Source: a bacterium (GTDB taxonomy: Bacteria > Bacillota > Clostridia > Lachnospirales > Lachnospiraceae). From it: a stretch of 64,000 nt of DNA. The notes under the pieces are model-generated. The model was not told the DNA's origin. It did no database searches and was given only the letters and a program-made list of their open reading frames with translations. The DNA lies in assembly GCA_023663725.1 (NCBI GenBank), contig JAMPGX010000017.1:1-64000 (forward strand), given 5' to 3'. Shown here one piece after another: positions 33,951 to 42,845 of this stretch. The translations under genes and the position numbers were made by a program. How positions within the stretch are numbered: position 1 is the stretch's first letter; each line of letters starts with the position of its first letter.

Positions 33951-34151
33951 TTACTGGAAATCGTCCAGTCCCTGTTGCAGAGTGGGTACGCTGCAGGCCA
34001 GAGGGGTGCGGGAGCAATCCGAGCAGCCCATGGTCTGAACGGTTTTGTTGCCCTCGATATCGTCACGGTCTACATTGATATGTCCCGTGCCGTTTGCAAT
34101 GCCCTGATCGAGCATCTTTACGAGGTCGTCAATCATCTTGTTCTCGTCCAT
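33951..34151 (-). CDS. Cys-rich relative of the glycyl-radical lead-in, unknown function
   Basis: 66 residues, ATG five bases after AAGGAGG, 36 bases downstream of the pflB stop. Residues 7-31 (IDDLVKMLDQGIANGTGHINVDRDD) align with the start of the GrcA-like subunit ([27 protein letters not shown]). The radical-bearing part is then replaced by MGCSDCSRTPLACSVPTLQQ, with Cys43, Cys46 and Cys53. No RVSGYAV motif is present, so it cannot carry the radical. It could be a decoy, a redox or metal sensor, or a chaperone for the split enzyme. I know of no named family. Confidence 0.7.
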   Translation of the reverse strand: MDENKMIDDLVKMLDQGIANGTGHINVDRDDIEGNKTVQTMGCSDCSRTPLACSVPTLQQGLDDFQ

Positions 34152-34187
34152 ATATACCTCCTTCTCGGCTTCGCCCCAGTGTAAATC

Positions 34188-36227
34188 TTACTTGCTCAGA
34201 TCCAGCTCGATATCTCCGCTGAACACCTGATCCTCCTTGCCCAGAGCGCCGGGAATGATGGTAAAGGTATTGGAGATACCGTCCTGCGCGTCATTGAAGG
34301 GCAGCTTGGATACGGAAGACAGAGATGCCACTGCGCCATGGGTGTCACGGCCGTGCATCGGGTTAGCGCCAGGAGCGAAAGGCTGACCCTTTCTACGTCC
34401 GTCAGGCGTGTTACCGGTTGCCTTACCGTAGGTTACATTGGATGTAATGGTCAGGATGGAAGTGGTCGGGAATCCATCTCTGTAGGTATGATGTCTTCTG
34501 ATCGCGGTCATGAACTTGTGGACAACGTCCTGTGCGATGCTGTCAACGCGGTCGTCATCATTACCATACTTCGGGAAGTCTCCGGTGGTCTTGAAGTCAA
34601 CGATGATACCGTCCTCATCACGAACCACTTCAACCTTTGCATACTTGATAGCGGACAGGGAGTCTGCCACGATGGACAGGCCGGCAACGCCGGTTGCGAA
34701 GTATCTTCTCACATCTCTATCATGCAGAGCCATCTCAGCTCTCTCATAGCAGTATTTGTCATGCATGTAGTGGATGATGTTCAGGGTGTTTACATAGACA
34801 TCCGCCTGCCACTCCAGCATGTCGATGAACTTGCTGTACACATCGTCGTAGTCCAGAACATCGCCGACAACGGGACGATACTTGGGGCCAACCTGTTTCT
34901 TGGTAACCTCATCCACACCGCCGTTCAGAGCGTACAACAGACATTTTGCGACATTGGCGCGAGCGCCGAAGAACTGCATCTCCTTACCGATTCTCATGGA
35001 AGATACGCAGCAGGCAATGCCGTAGTCATCTCCGTGTGTCACTCTCATCAGGTCATCATTCTCATACTGGATGGAAGAGGTGTTGATGGAGGTCTTCGCA
35101 CAGAAGCGCTTAAAGCCTTCGGGCAGTCTGGTGGACCACAGCACGGTCAGGTTGGGCTCAGGTGAAGCGCCCAGATTGTACAGGGTCTGCAGATATCTGA
35201 AGCTCATTCTGGTAACCATGTGACGTCCGTCAACGCCCACACCGGCCAGAGACTCGGTTACCCATACAGGGTCGCCGGCGAAGATCTGGTTGTACTCAGG
35301 CGTACGGGCAAATTTGATCAGACGCAGCTTCATGATGAAGTGATCTACGAACTCCTGAATCTGCTCCTCGGTAAACACGCCGTTCTTCAGGTCTCTCTCT
35401 GCGTAGCAGTCGATAAAGGTGGAGGTACGTCCCAGGGACATAGCGGCGCCGTTCTGCTCCTTGACGGCGCACAGATAACCAAAGTAAGTCCACTGGATAG
35501 CTTCCTTCACATTGGCGGCGGGCTTGGAGATATCGCAACCATAGGAGGCAGCCATCTCTTTCATCAGCTTCAGGGCCACGATCTGCTCGGAGATCTCCTC
35601 GCGCAGACGGATTACGTCGTCGGTCATCACGCGTCCGGTGGAATCCTTCTGATCCTGCTTATCCTCGATCAGTCTGTCGATACCGTACAGGGCAACTCTC
35701 CTGTAGTCGCCGATGATACGGCCACGGCCGTATGCGTCCGGCAGACCGGTAATAATATGGGAAGAACGGCAGGCTCTCATCTCCTGATTGTATGCATCGA
35801 AGCATCCGGCATTGTGTGTCTTTCTGTGTGTGGAGAAGAACTCGCTGATCTCGGGATCAACCTCGTAGCCATTGTCGGCGCAGGCCTTCTCCGCCATACG
35901 GATGCCGCCGTAGGGCTGCAGGGATCTCTTGAAAGGCTTATCGGTCTGGAAGCCTACGATAGTCTCCTTGCTCTTGTCCAGATAGCCGGGGCCGTGGGAG
36001 GTGATGGTGGAGACAACCTTGGTGTCCATATCCAGAACGCCGCCTGCCTCTCTCTCCTGCTTCTGCAGATCCAGTACCTGTGCCCACAGATCCTTTGTGT
36101 TTTGCGTAGGGCCGGCCAGGAAAGCGTCATCCCCGTCATAGGGATGATAGTTCTTCTGGATGAAATCACGGACATTGATTTCTTTTTCCCATTTGCCGCC
36201 TACAAACTCGTTCCATTCAGGTCTCAT
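34188..36227 (-). CDS. pflB: Pyruvate formate-lyase catalytic core without glycyl-radical domain
   Basis: 679 residues; usual PflB proteins have ~750-760. The protein is typical of PFL proper ([21 protein letters not shown], the catalytic Cys406-Cys407 pair in [59 protein letters not shown]). It then stops at [12 protein letters not shown], just where the radical domain should begin. That domain is encoded separately at 33547-33789. The break is a clean stop with a new ribosome site downstream, not a frameshift inside the domain. It converts pyruvate and CoA to acetyl-CoA and formate in the cytoplasm. A strong promoter lies at 36295-36323. Confidence 0.93.
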   Translation of the reverse strand: MRPEWNEFVGGKWEKEINVRDFIQKNYHPYDGDDAFLAGPTQNTKDLWAQVLDLQKQEREAGGVLDMDTKVVSTITSHGPGYLDKSKETIVGFQTDKPFKRSLQPYGGIRMAEKACADNGYEVDPEISEFFSTHRKTHNAGCFDAYNQEMRACRSSHIITGLPDAYGRGRIIGDYRRVALYGIDRLIEDKQDQKDSTGRVMTDDVIRLREEISEQIVALKLMKEMAASYGCDISKPAANVKEAIQWTYFGYLCAVKEQNGAAMSLGRTSTFIDCYAERDLKNGVFTEEQIQEFVDHFIMKLRLIKFARTPEYNQIFAGDPVWVTESLAGVGVDGRHMVTRMSFRYLQTLYNLGASPEPNLTVLWSTRLPEGFKRFCAKTSINTSSIQYENDDLMRVTHGDDYGIACCVSSMRIGKEMQFFGARANVAKCLLYALNGGVDEVTKKQVGPKYRPVVGDVLDYDDVYSKFIDMLEWQADVYVNTLNIIHYMHDKYCYERAEMALHDRDVRRYFATGVAGLSIVADSLSAIKYAKVEVVRDEDGIIVDFKTTGDFPKYGNDDDRVDSIAQDVVHKFMTAIRRHHTYRDGFPTTSILTITSNVTYGKATGNTPDGRRKGQPFAPGANPMHGRDTHGAVASLSSVSKLPFNDAQDGISNTFTIIPGALGKEDQVFSGDIELDLSK

Positions 36228-36294
36228 TTGAAATAGCCTCCTATAAGATATTGAATTAGTGAATGTGGTTGGTAACTACTAATCCTATGCCCTT

Positions 36295-36323
36295 ATTATA
36301 GGAGAAAGCTTCGGGATAGTCAA
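36295..36323 (-). promoter_or_regulatory. Promoter of the split pfl operon
   Basis: On the minus strand TTGACT (36323-36318) and TATAAT (36300-36295), spacer 17, a near-consensus promoter. The leader to the pflB start is ~60 bases and ends in a TAGGAGG ribosome site. Confidence 0.8.
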
Positions 36324-36332
36324 GGCTGGTAG

Positions 36333-36350
36333 TGTACTTTTTCCTGTACA
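36333..36350. promoter_or_regulatory. Inverted repeat upstream of the pfl promoter
   Basis: TGTAC-N8-GTACA lies ten bases upstream of the pfl -35 box and ~65 bases before the divergent DUF1858 promoter. It is a plausible binding site for a dimeric regulator. It does not match the Rex consensus (TTGTGAA-N4-TTCACAA) or the Fnr consensus. Confidence 0.4.
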
Positions 36351-36414
36351 TAATTGCTATTTTGGGCTTGGTTTTTATTAAAATTTTATAAAAACTGTCC
36401 ATAAAAGGTTAGGC

Positions 36415-36443
36415 TTGCCAGAAGTGGGGAAAAGTACTATACT
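36415..36443 (+). promoter_or_regulatory. Promoter of the DUF1858 gene
   Basis: TTGCCA (36415-36420) and TATACT (36438-36443), spacer 17, divergent from the pfl promoter. The leader carries AAGGAGG before the start at 36489. Confidence 0.75.
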
Positions 36444-36488
36444 GTAGAGAGAAGTTCAGACATTTTACGACAAGGAGGTATAAAGAAT

Positions 36489-36680
36489 ATGGAAGGAATT
36501 ACGAAGGAGATGACCATCGGCGAGATTCTGCGCACTAATCCGGATGTGGCTCCGATTCTGATGGAGGCGGGAATGCACTGCCTGGGCTGTCCGTCCGCTC
36601 AGGGCGAAAGTCTGGAGGACGCCGCAATGGTGCACGGCATTGACATTGATGTGTTGATGAAAAATATTAGCGAAGCATAG
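36489..36680 (+). CDS. DUF1858 redox-disulfide protein
   Basis: 63 residues: [53 protein letters not shown]. The CLGC pair is the conserved redox motif of DUF1858, a family often found alone or fused to hybrid cluster proteins. The role is not established; a thiol-redox or metal-centre function is usual speculation. It is divergent from pflB and shares the regulatory region with it. Confidence 0.88.
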   Translation: MEGITKEMTIGEILRTNPDVAPILMEAGMHCLGCPSAQGESLEDAAMVHGIDIDVLMKNISEA

Positions 36681-36747
36681 AGTAAACAGTACTTCCAACC
36701 GCTCGCAGCAAAGACGGCTTCGCGTAAGAAGTACTAAGCTTTACACC

Positions 36748-36783
36748 AAAAAATGCCCGTGGAATAGTCCACAGGCATTTTTT
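36748..36783. terminator. Bidirectional terminator between DUF1858 and mecA
   Basis: AAAAAATGCC and GGCATTTTTT flank a short extra stem, giving T-runs on both strands for the two convergent genes. An 8-base inverted repeat AGTACTTC/GAAGTACT (36688-36735) lies between it and the DUF1858 stop. Confidence 0.85.
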
Positions 36784-36805
36784 ATATGCGTCAGGATGCA
36801 TGTGT

Positions 36806-37531
36806 TTAGATCTGGGACAATACCTGCAGGGCGTTGTCGGGGATCACAGTCTCACAGTGCTCCTCCAGATAGGCTGGGGTGGAAGGCTGTACCTTTAAAA
36901 ATGAACCGTATTCCGATAAGGCATTACAGCATTTGTTAAAGTCGATCGCCTCCTTCTGCGGATGAGTAAGGAGCAGCAGGTAACAACCCTCTCGGGAATC
37001 CCTGTACAGGGAACTGGTTCCCGCAATGCTGCAGGAGATGGCGGAGGTCGCCGTCAGCAGCCTGTGCAGAGAAGGAAATCGCAGCATTCGCATCAGCAGA
37101 GGGCTCTTGGAATCCTCTGATATCTCCGCGTCTGGTACAAGGGGGGAAGCCTCACTTTCGCTGTCCTGAAGTCTGCGGAACAGATCCAGCACCTCATCGG
37201 CGGCCGAATCATCTTCCTCGGATTCATCCAAATCCTCATGTACGGATGGCGCAAAACGCGCAAAGCGCGTATCCAGTTCCTCGGGGTCCTCCACCTTGGT
37301 GATAATCAATACGATGCATTCCGCGTTCATGGGGATGGCTTCGATCATCAGGGGAATGTCCTCAGCCTCAAAGCCAAATTCAAAATTGGCCTGCTGCATC
37401 ATGTCACGGAACAGATTTTTGGCTTTTTCCGTGCCATAAGCCAGTTCGCTGATCTTGAGTTCACGGCTGACCAGATCCTCTCTGGTCAGGGTGCAGCGAA
37501 TCTGATTGTCGCTTACTTTCTCTATTTTCAT
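36806..37531 (-). CDS. mecA: MecA-type Clp adaptor protein
   Basis: 241 residues. The N-terminal substrate-binding domain starts MKIEKVSDNQIRCTLTREDLVSRELKISELAYGTEKAKNLFRDMMQQANFEFGF, followed by an acidic linker (HEDLDESEEDDSAADEV). The C-terminal ClpC-binding domain includes SLYRDSREGCYLLLLTHPQ. In Bacillus, MecA delivers substrates such as ComK to ClpCP. Start 37531 follows AAAGGAGTCGATCCT. Monocistronic. Confidence 0.92.
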   Translation of the reverse strand: MKIEKVSDNQIRCTLTREDLVSRELKISELAYGTEKAKNLFRDMMQQANFEFGFEAEDIPLMIEAIPMNAECIVLIITKVEDPEELDTRFARFAPSVHEDLDESEEDDSAADEVLDLFRRLQDSESEASPLVPDAEISEDSKSPLLMRMLRFPSLHRLLTATSAISCSIAGTSSLYRDSREGCYLLLLTHPQKEAIDFNKCCNALSEYGSFLKVQPSTPAYLEEHCETVIPDNALQVLSQI

Positions 37532-37642
37532 AGGATCGACTCCTTTCAGTCAAATACCACCTGATTCTTTAACAGCATATACTTTCCCAGGTTTTTCGTC
37601 AATAGACAAGGGAGAGTTTTAAGAAAAAATTTAAATTTTCTC

Positions 37643-37671
37643 TTGCCAAAATCTGCCATATGGAATATAAT
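37643..37671 (+). promoter_or_regulatory. Strong promoter with a long non-coding leader
   Basis: TTGCCA (37643-37648) and TATAAT (37666-37671), spacer 17. The next credible gene starts at 38056, so either a ~380-base leader or a small RNA is made. A weak stem GGAAC-TTTTC-GTTCC (~37752-37766) followed by U-rich sequence could end a ~100-base RNA. The rest of the 524-base gap is AT-rich and shows nothing else I can name. Confidence 0.55.
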
Positions 37672-38055
37672 GCAAATCAGAGATGCTTCCGATAATCCGT
37701 ACAGGAAGGGAGGCAGGCGGTTAAAATATCTTTATTTATTCCGAAGATCCGGAACTTTTCGTTCCTCTCATCCTTTTTATTTTATAGTATGAGTCAGACT
37801 GTTTTTCTGCTAAAGGTAACTGGGATGTCTTACAAGCGGTAATGCGTGCTTGATCGGTCTATATAATATATTTCCCACTTTTTATTTTTAAGTCACATTA
37901 TAATTCAAAATCTACGTTTATATTTTTTGTATTGTACTGTCGGAGCTCTCTACGCCAACTATTCCCTGCGTTTTCCCAACAAATCTATAGAATTGCTGAC
38001 ATAATATATCACATTTTTCCTTTTGGTTGTGCAGCGAATTGGGAGGAGGGATAAC

Positions 38056-38277
38056 TTGAACGAAGAAGAAGTCCAAAGCGTCCGGGAGATGATTCGGATG
38101 CAATTGCAGAAAGTGCAGGAGCGAGGTGTGTGCCTGTATGTGGATGACCAGCCTGCTTCACCGGATGAGGTGGCCTGCAAATGTGTGCAGGAACAGAATG
38201 TCTACATGCCCGATTATGTTCTGAACGATATGGGCATTCTTGAACAGGTGAGGTTTGACAGAATTGATCCGCAGTAA
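38056..38277 (+). CDS. Small hypothetical protein (73 residues)
   Basis: Starts at TTG 38056, six bases after the strong site GGGAGGAGG. The sequence NEEEVQSVREMIRMQLQKVQERGVCLYVDDQPASPDEVACKCVQEQNVYMPDYVLNDMGILEQVRFDRIDPQ is acidic, with an N-terminal helix and two cysteines in VACKCVQ. No membrane segment and no family that I recognise. The good ribosome site and biased composition support a real gene. Confidence 0.6.
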   Translation: MNEEEVQSVREMIRMQLQKVQERGVCLYVDDQPASPDEVACKCVQEQNVYMPDYVLNDMGILEQVRFDRIDPQ

Positions 38278-38531
38278 GCCGCGGACCAGTGCCTCTACAC
38301 CGGCAGAACAGATATCTGCGGCGGGGAATGCCTCTCTGACACAAGGGTAGTTTAAGAAATAACATTTGTGTTCTGCCGTATTTTGTCAAAATAGGTGATG
38401 ACGTTGCGTGAATAGTCTGGTATACTATTACATATCGGGGAAAAGGATTGTCTCCTTTCCCCCGGTATGTATGGCAGCGCGGGGACGCGCAGGACGATGG
38501 TTTATTTGAGAAGGGAAAGGTATACATTCTT

Positions 38532-40250
38532 ATGAAAAAAGCGATTCCGGTTATTGTTGCGCTTCTGCTGATTGTTGTGATTGGCGCAGTGACTCTGGGC
38601 AGTATGCTGGCAGAAAAATATTCTTACTCTAAGGAGAGAGTGGATCTGGAGGAGTACTACGGTCTGGACACCGGCGATATGCAGGGTGGGGACGACAAGG
38701 TGGCGGTGTATCTTCAGGACGAGAGAATGGAGCAGATGGCGCCCATGAGAGAGGGAAAATGTTACTTTCCGATGGATATGGTGCATCAGTATTTTAATGA
38801 CACCTTTTATGCGGACCGGACGGAGGGGCTGCTGTTGTACGCGCTGCCCATGGAGGTGGTGCGTGTCAGGCTGGGAAGCTCCGTGGAGGAGCGGGACGGC
38901 GGCAGCGAGGATTTGGGCTATGTGATCGCCTACGAGCACGAGGGTCAGGTCTATATAGCGGCGGATTATGTACAGCGCTACAGCAATATGGCGGTGCAGT
39001 ATGCCCAGTATCACGTGCAGGTCTACACGCAGTGGGGGGCGGCTACGATGGCCAGGGTGACCAAGGACACAGCGGCGCGTATAAAAGGGGGTATTAAGAG
39101 CGAGATTCTCTGTGATGTGGCGGCGGACAGCCAGGTGAAGGTGTTAGAGCAGATGGAGACCTGGAGTAAGGTGCGGACAGAGGACGGCTTCATTGGCTAT
39201 GTGGAGAATAAGTTGTTGACGGATATGAGCGAGGTGCAGGAGATTCCGGAGGAACACTATGTGGAGCCGGAGTACAGCTCCATTCATCTCCCAGGCAAGG
39301 TGAGTATGGGGTGGCATTCTATTGGAGGCGTGGGCGGAAACGACACCTTGGAGTCCATGGTGGCAGGCACTAAGGGGATGAACGTGATCGCCCCCACATG
39401 GTATAGCCTCAGCGATAACGAAGGGAATTTCCAGAGCTTTGCCAGCAGCTCCTACGTGGAGCGCGCGCATGCCATGGGTCTACAGGTGTGGGGGGTTCTG
39501 GATGATTTCAATTATAATAAGACCAATCAGGCGGGGATCAATGACTATCAGATTCTGTCCTCGACAACGATCCGCGGCAGACTGATTGACAATATTGTAA
39601 ATGAGGCGCTGACTCGGGGGTTGGACGGTCTCAACATCGATTTTGAGAAGGTGACGACAGAGTGCGGGGAGCATTATGCGCAGTTTATCCGCGAGCTGTC
39701 AATTGCCTGCAGAAAAAACAGCCTGATCCTGTCCTTTGACAACTATGTGCCCTTCAATTTCAACGATCATTATCGGCGGGATGTACAGGGGAAGGTTGCA
39801 GACTATGTGATTATCATGGGTTATGACGAACACTGGCATGGCAGCGGCGACCCTGGCTCTGTGGCCAGCATCGGCTACGTGAGCAACGGTATCGACCGCA
39901 CTCTGGAGCAGGTGCCTAAGGAGAAGGTGATCAATGCTTTGCCCTTCTATACGATCCTGTGGACAATTGACGGAGTCACAGTGACCGATGAGTATCTGCT
40001 TCTGTCTAATACCAAGGAATACCTGCAGCGAGTCGGCGTGGAGGCTGCATGGGACGAGGAGACTTCCCAGCTGTACGCGGAGTGGCAGAGTGGCAGTAAG
40101 ACTCATAAGGTGTGGGCTGAGACGGAGGAATCGATACAGGTGAAGCTGAGTGTGATGCAGAACCGAGGAATCGCGGGAGTGGCTGTGTGGCAGATCAGCT
40201 ATGGTAATCCGGAGGCGTGGGAGATGATCAGCGCCTATGCGAATTCATAA
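38532..40250 (+). CDS. Membrane-anchored GH18-like protein with SH3-type domain
   Basis: 572 residues from ATG 38532; an upstream extension lacks a ribosome site. One N-terminal membrane anchor (IPVIVALLLIVVIGAVTLGSML), a copper-amine-oxidase-N-like stretch (~45-140), an SH3-type segment (~180-235; AARIKGGIKSEILCDVAADSQVKVLEQMETWSKVRTEDGFIGYV), then a GH18 barrel (~250-570). The catalytic motif is LDGLNIDFEKV, with the acid glutamate after NIDF. VIIMGYDEHWHGSGDPGSVASI and GVAVWQISYGN are typical of spore cortex N-acetylglucosaminidases such as YaaH/SleL. The next gene is a CwlD-type amidase, so a role in spore or cell-wall peptidoglycan is likely. Confidence 0.88.
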   Translation: MKKAIPVIVALLLIVVIGAVTLGSMLAEKYSYSKERVDLEEYYGLDTGDMQGGDDKVAVYLQDERMEQMAPMREGKCYFPMDMVHQYFNDTFYADRTEGLLLYALPMEVVRVRLGSSVEERDGGSEDLGYVIAYEHEGQVYIAADYVQRYSNMAVQYAQYHVQVYTQWGAATMARVTKDTAARIKGGIKSEILCDVAADSQVKVLEQMETWSKVRTEDGFIGYVENKLLTDMSEVQEIPEEHYVEPEYSSIHLPGKVSMGWHSIGGVGGNDTLESMVAGTKGMNVIAPTWYSLSDNEGNFQSFASSSYVERAHAMGLQVWGVLDDFNYNKTNQAGINDYQILSSTTIRGRLIDNIVNEALTRGLDGLNIDFEKVTTECGEHYAQFIRELSIACRKNSLILSFDNYVPFNFNDHYRRDVQGKVADYVIIMGYDEHWHGSGDPGSVASIGYVSNGIDRTLEQVPKEKVINALPFYTILWTIDGVTVTDEYLLLSNTKEYLQRVGVEAAWDEETSQLYAEWQSGSKTHKVWAETEESIQVKLSVMQNRGIAGVAVWQISYGNPEAWEMISAYANS

Positions 40251-40316
40251 GACCGCATATGGGAATGGCGGCGCACATATATTGATAATAATGAAGTCAG
40301 AGGACGTATTATCAAT

Positions 40317-41048
40317 ATGCAGAAGTGGAAAGAAAAAGTTTTTTCACTCACTTTGGGATTGTTGCTGGCTGTAACCATGATCTATGTGGCTCGCGGCGCG
40401 GCGCTATTGGTCAGTGGGATAGGCGTGGCGGACGACGGGAGCGCTGCGGAGACAGAGAGGGAGCAGATATGTGTTGTCATCGATGCGGGACACGGAGGCG
40501 ATGATCCGGGCAAGGTCGGTATTAATCAGGTGCTTGAGAAGGATGTGAATCTGAGTATTGCCCGCAAGGTGAGACAGTATTTGGAGGCGCAGGATATACG
40601 GGTAGTTATGACCAGGGAGGACGAAAACGGTCTGTATGACAGCGACGCCACCAACAGGAAGGTGCAGGATATGAAGCGGCGGGTAGCTCTGATCGAGGAA
40701 GTTCATCCGGCTATTACCGTCAGCATCCACCAGAACAGCTACCCGGAGGAGTATGTGCACGGCGCTCAGGTCTTCTATTATGAGAGCAGCAGAGAGGGCC
40801 AGAGGCTGGCTGATCTGGTGCAGGGCCAGCTGCTGGAAAAGCTGGATCCGGAGAATCACAGACAGATTAAGGCCAATGACAGCTACTATCTGTTGAAGAA
40901 GACTGACATTCCCATCGTCATCGTGGAATGTGGCTTTCTGTCCAACCAGACCGAGGCGGCGCTTTTGAGTCAGGAGGACTATCAGGACAGGGTGGCATGG
41001 GCGATACATATGGGGATCATGCAATATCTGGCAGGGAGTGAAAGATAA
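40317..41048 (+). CDS. cwlD: N-acetylmuramoyl-L-alanine amidase, CwlD-like
   Basis: 243 residues. An N-terminal membrane segment (LTLGLLLAVTMIYVARGAALLV) precedes an Amidase_3 domain. Zinc ligands are the histidine in VVIDAGHGGDDPG, the glutamate in VLEKDVNLSIA and the histidine in VSIHQNSY; the catalytic glutamate is in IVIVECGFLSN. In Bacillus, CwlD removes peptide side chains during muramic-lactam formation in the spore cortex. Length matches CwlD (~237). It follows the GH18 gene by 66 bases. Confidence 0.88.
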   Translation: MQKWKEKVFSLTLGLLLAVTMIYVARGAALLVSGIGVADDGSAAETEREQICVVIDAGHGGDDPGKVGINQVLEKDVNLSIARKVRQYLEAQDIRVVMTREDENGLYDSDATNRKVQDMKRRVALIEEVHPAITVSIHQNSYPEEYVHGAQVFYYESSREGQRLADLVQGQLLEKLDPENHRQIKANDSYYLLKKTDIPIVIVECGFLSNQTEAALLSQEDYQDRVAWAIHMGIMQYLAGSER

Positions 41049-41127
41049 TCTCAGGCGCTACGTTGGATGGACGCTACGCGGTGCGCGGGCAAGACGGGAT
41101 TAATCAGATGCGAAAGGATGTTCATAT

Positions 41128-41156
41128 TAGACAAATCAAACAAAGTGTGCTATGAT
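41128..41156 (+). promoter_or_regulatory. Promoter of the tsaC-rpiB-upp-comEB genes
   Basis: TAGACA (41128-41133) and TATGAT (41151-41156), spacer 17. A 12-codon open frame at 41181-41219 in the leader is probably chance. Confidence 0.55.
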
Positions 41157-41237
41157 AAGTACGGTATTAGAACTCTTTTAATGGAGGTATGCGAAGTTGC
41201 CGTACGCCTGAGCGTATGACAGGATGGCATAGTTGTG

Positions 41238-42314
41238 ATGGACACAAGGATAATCAGAATACAGGGGGGAGGAGACAGCTTATCCCCTGAGGAGGAGCAG
41301 GCTTTGCGGGAGGCCGGAGAGGTGCTGCGCAGAGGCGGTCTGGTGGCCTTTCCCACGGAGACGGTATATGGTCTGGGCGGGGATGCGCTCAACCCTGAGT
41401 CTTCTCGAAAAATTTATGCCGCCAAGGGCAGGCCGTCTGACAATCCGCTGATTGTCCACATTGCCCGTATGGATGATTTGGACAATATTGTCAGACGGGT
41501 GCCGCAGGAGGCCGTATGTCTGGCTGAAGCCTTCTGGCCGGGGCCACTGACGATGATTCTGCCCAAGGCGGACAATGTTCCCGATGAGACCACAGGGGGG
41601 CTTGGCACGGTGGCGGTGCGTATGCCTGCTCATCCGGTGGCGCGCAGATTGATCAGCTGTGGCGGGGGGTATGTGGCGGCGCCCAGCGCCAACCTCTCCG
41701 GTCGGCCCAGTCCTACGGCGGCCAAATATGTGATAGAAGATATGGAAGGGCATGTGGATATCATTATTGATGGCGGAGAGGGAGATATCGGGCTCGAGTC
41801 TACTATTGTGGACCTGACTGTCAGTCCGCCTCAGCTTCTCCGTCCCGGATATATCACTCAGGACATGTTGACGGAGGTGTTGGGGCAGATCAGCGTAGAT
41901 CAGACGATTCTGAAGTCTGACAGCGGACAGGCTCCCAGAGCTCCTGGGATGAAGTACAGACATTATGCTCCCAGAGGGGAACTCACTATTGTATCGGGCC
42001 CTGTCAGGCAGGTGACGGATTACATCAATTGCCATGCGGCCTTGGACAGGGAGCAGGGGCGCAAGGTTGGGGTTATCGGCACGGATGAGGTCCTGGCAAA
42101 GTATCGGGCGGACGTGGTCCGCAGCCTGGGCAGCAGGCGGGATGAGGAGAGCATCGCCAGGCATCTGTACGGCATTCTGAGAGAATTTGACGATGAGAAT
42201 GTAGACACAATCTATTCGGAGTGCTTTGAGGCTACAGGTTTGGGACAAGCGATTATGAACCGTCTGCTGAAGGCGGCGGGACACAGATTAGTGGAATTGG
42301 ATGGTAACTGGTGA
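41238..42314 (+). CDS. tsaC: Threonylcarbamoyl-AMP synthase (Sua5/YwlC type)
   Basis: 359 residues, the long Sua5 form. The N-terminal YrdC domain has EVLRRGGLVAFPTETVYGLGGDALN, KIYAAKGRPSDNPLIVHI and APSANLSGRPSPTAA. The C-terminal Sua5 domain begins with APGMKYRHYAPRGELTIV. It makes threonylcarbamoyl-AMP for the t6A37 modification of tRNAs reading ANN codons. GTG 41235 directly before the ATG is an alternative start. First gene of a likely operon with rpiB, upp and comEB. Confidence 0.93.
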   Translation: MDTRIIRIQGGGDSLSPEEEQALREAGEVLRRGGLVAFPTETVYGLGGDALNPESSRKIYAAKGRPSDNPLIVHIARMDDLDNIVRRVPQEAVCLAEAFWPGPLTMILPKADNVPDETTGGLGTVAVRMPAHPVARRLISCGGGYVAAPSANLSGRPSPTAAKYVIEDMEGHVDIIIDGGEGDIGLESTIVDLTVSPPQLLRPGYITQDMLTEVLGQISVDQTILKSDSGQAPRAPGMKYRHYAPRGELTIVSGPVRQVTDYINCHAALDREQGRKVGVIGTDEVLAKYRADVVRSLGSRRDEESIARHLYGILREFDDENVDTIYSECFEATGLGQAIMNRLLKAAGHRLVELDGNW

Positions 42315-42366
42315 CAGGCGGAATGAGGATGGAGCGCCATACTCTCAGAAGCAGAAGGAGGTAAAA

Positions 42367-42795
42367 ATGATAGCGATTGGAAGTGATCACGGCGGTTATG
42401 ATTTGAAACAGAGGGTGATTCAATATCTGGAGGAAAAGAAGATACCCTATCAGGATATGGGGTGCGATAGCAAGGCCTCTGTGGATTACCCCATCTATGG
42501 CAAGGCTGTGGCGGCTGCGGTGGCCGCTGGCAGCTGCGAGAAGGGGATCGTGATCTGCACCACGGGAATTGGTATCAGCATTGCTGCCAACAAGGTGCCG
42601 GGAATCCGTTGCGCATTGTGCTCGGATACCCTGTCGGCCAAGATGACGCGTCTGCACAATGATGCCAACGTGTTGGCTCTGGGCGGTGGCATGCTTGGAG
42701 ACAATCTGGCGCTTGACATTGTGGAAACTTTTTTGAATACGCCTTTTTCCGAGGAGGAAAAGCATCAGAGAAGAGTGGATATGCTGAATTCGTAG
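42367..42795 (+). CDS. rpiB: Ribose-5-phosphate isomerase B
   Basis: 142 residues from ATG 42367, six bases after AAGGAGG. IAIGSDHGGYDLKQRVIQYLEE, YPIYGKAVAAAV, GIVICTTGIGISIAANKVPGIRCALC and ARLHNDANVLALGG-type sequence (here TRLHNDANVLALGG) are diagnostic of RpiB. It interconverts ribose-5-phosphate and ribulose-5-phosphate and so links to the prs and upp genes through PRPP metabolism. Confidence 0.95.
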   Translation: MIAIGSDHGGYDLKQRVIQYLEEKKIPYQDMGCDSKASVDYPIYGKAVAAAVAAGSCEKGIVICTTGIGISIAANKVPGIRCALCSDTLSAKMTRLHNDANVLALGGGMLGDNLALDIVETFLNTPFSEEEKHQRRVDMLNS

Positions 42796-42845
42796 AGACA
42801 CGACTGGACTTATGACAGAGTAATACGCAATGGGAGGAAGGTAAG

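Noticed and set aside
41181..41219. A 12-codon leader peptide before tsaC
   Set aside because: No codon run or attenuator structure goes with it, and the upstream GGAGG overlaps its own start.
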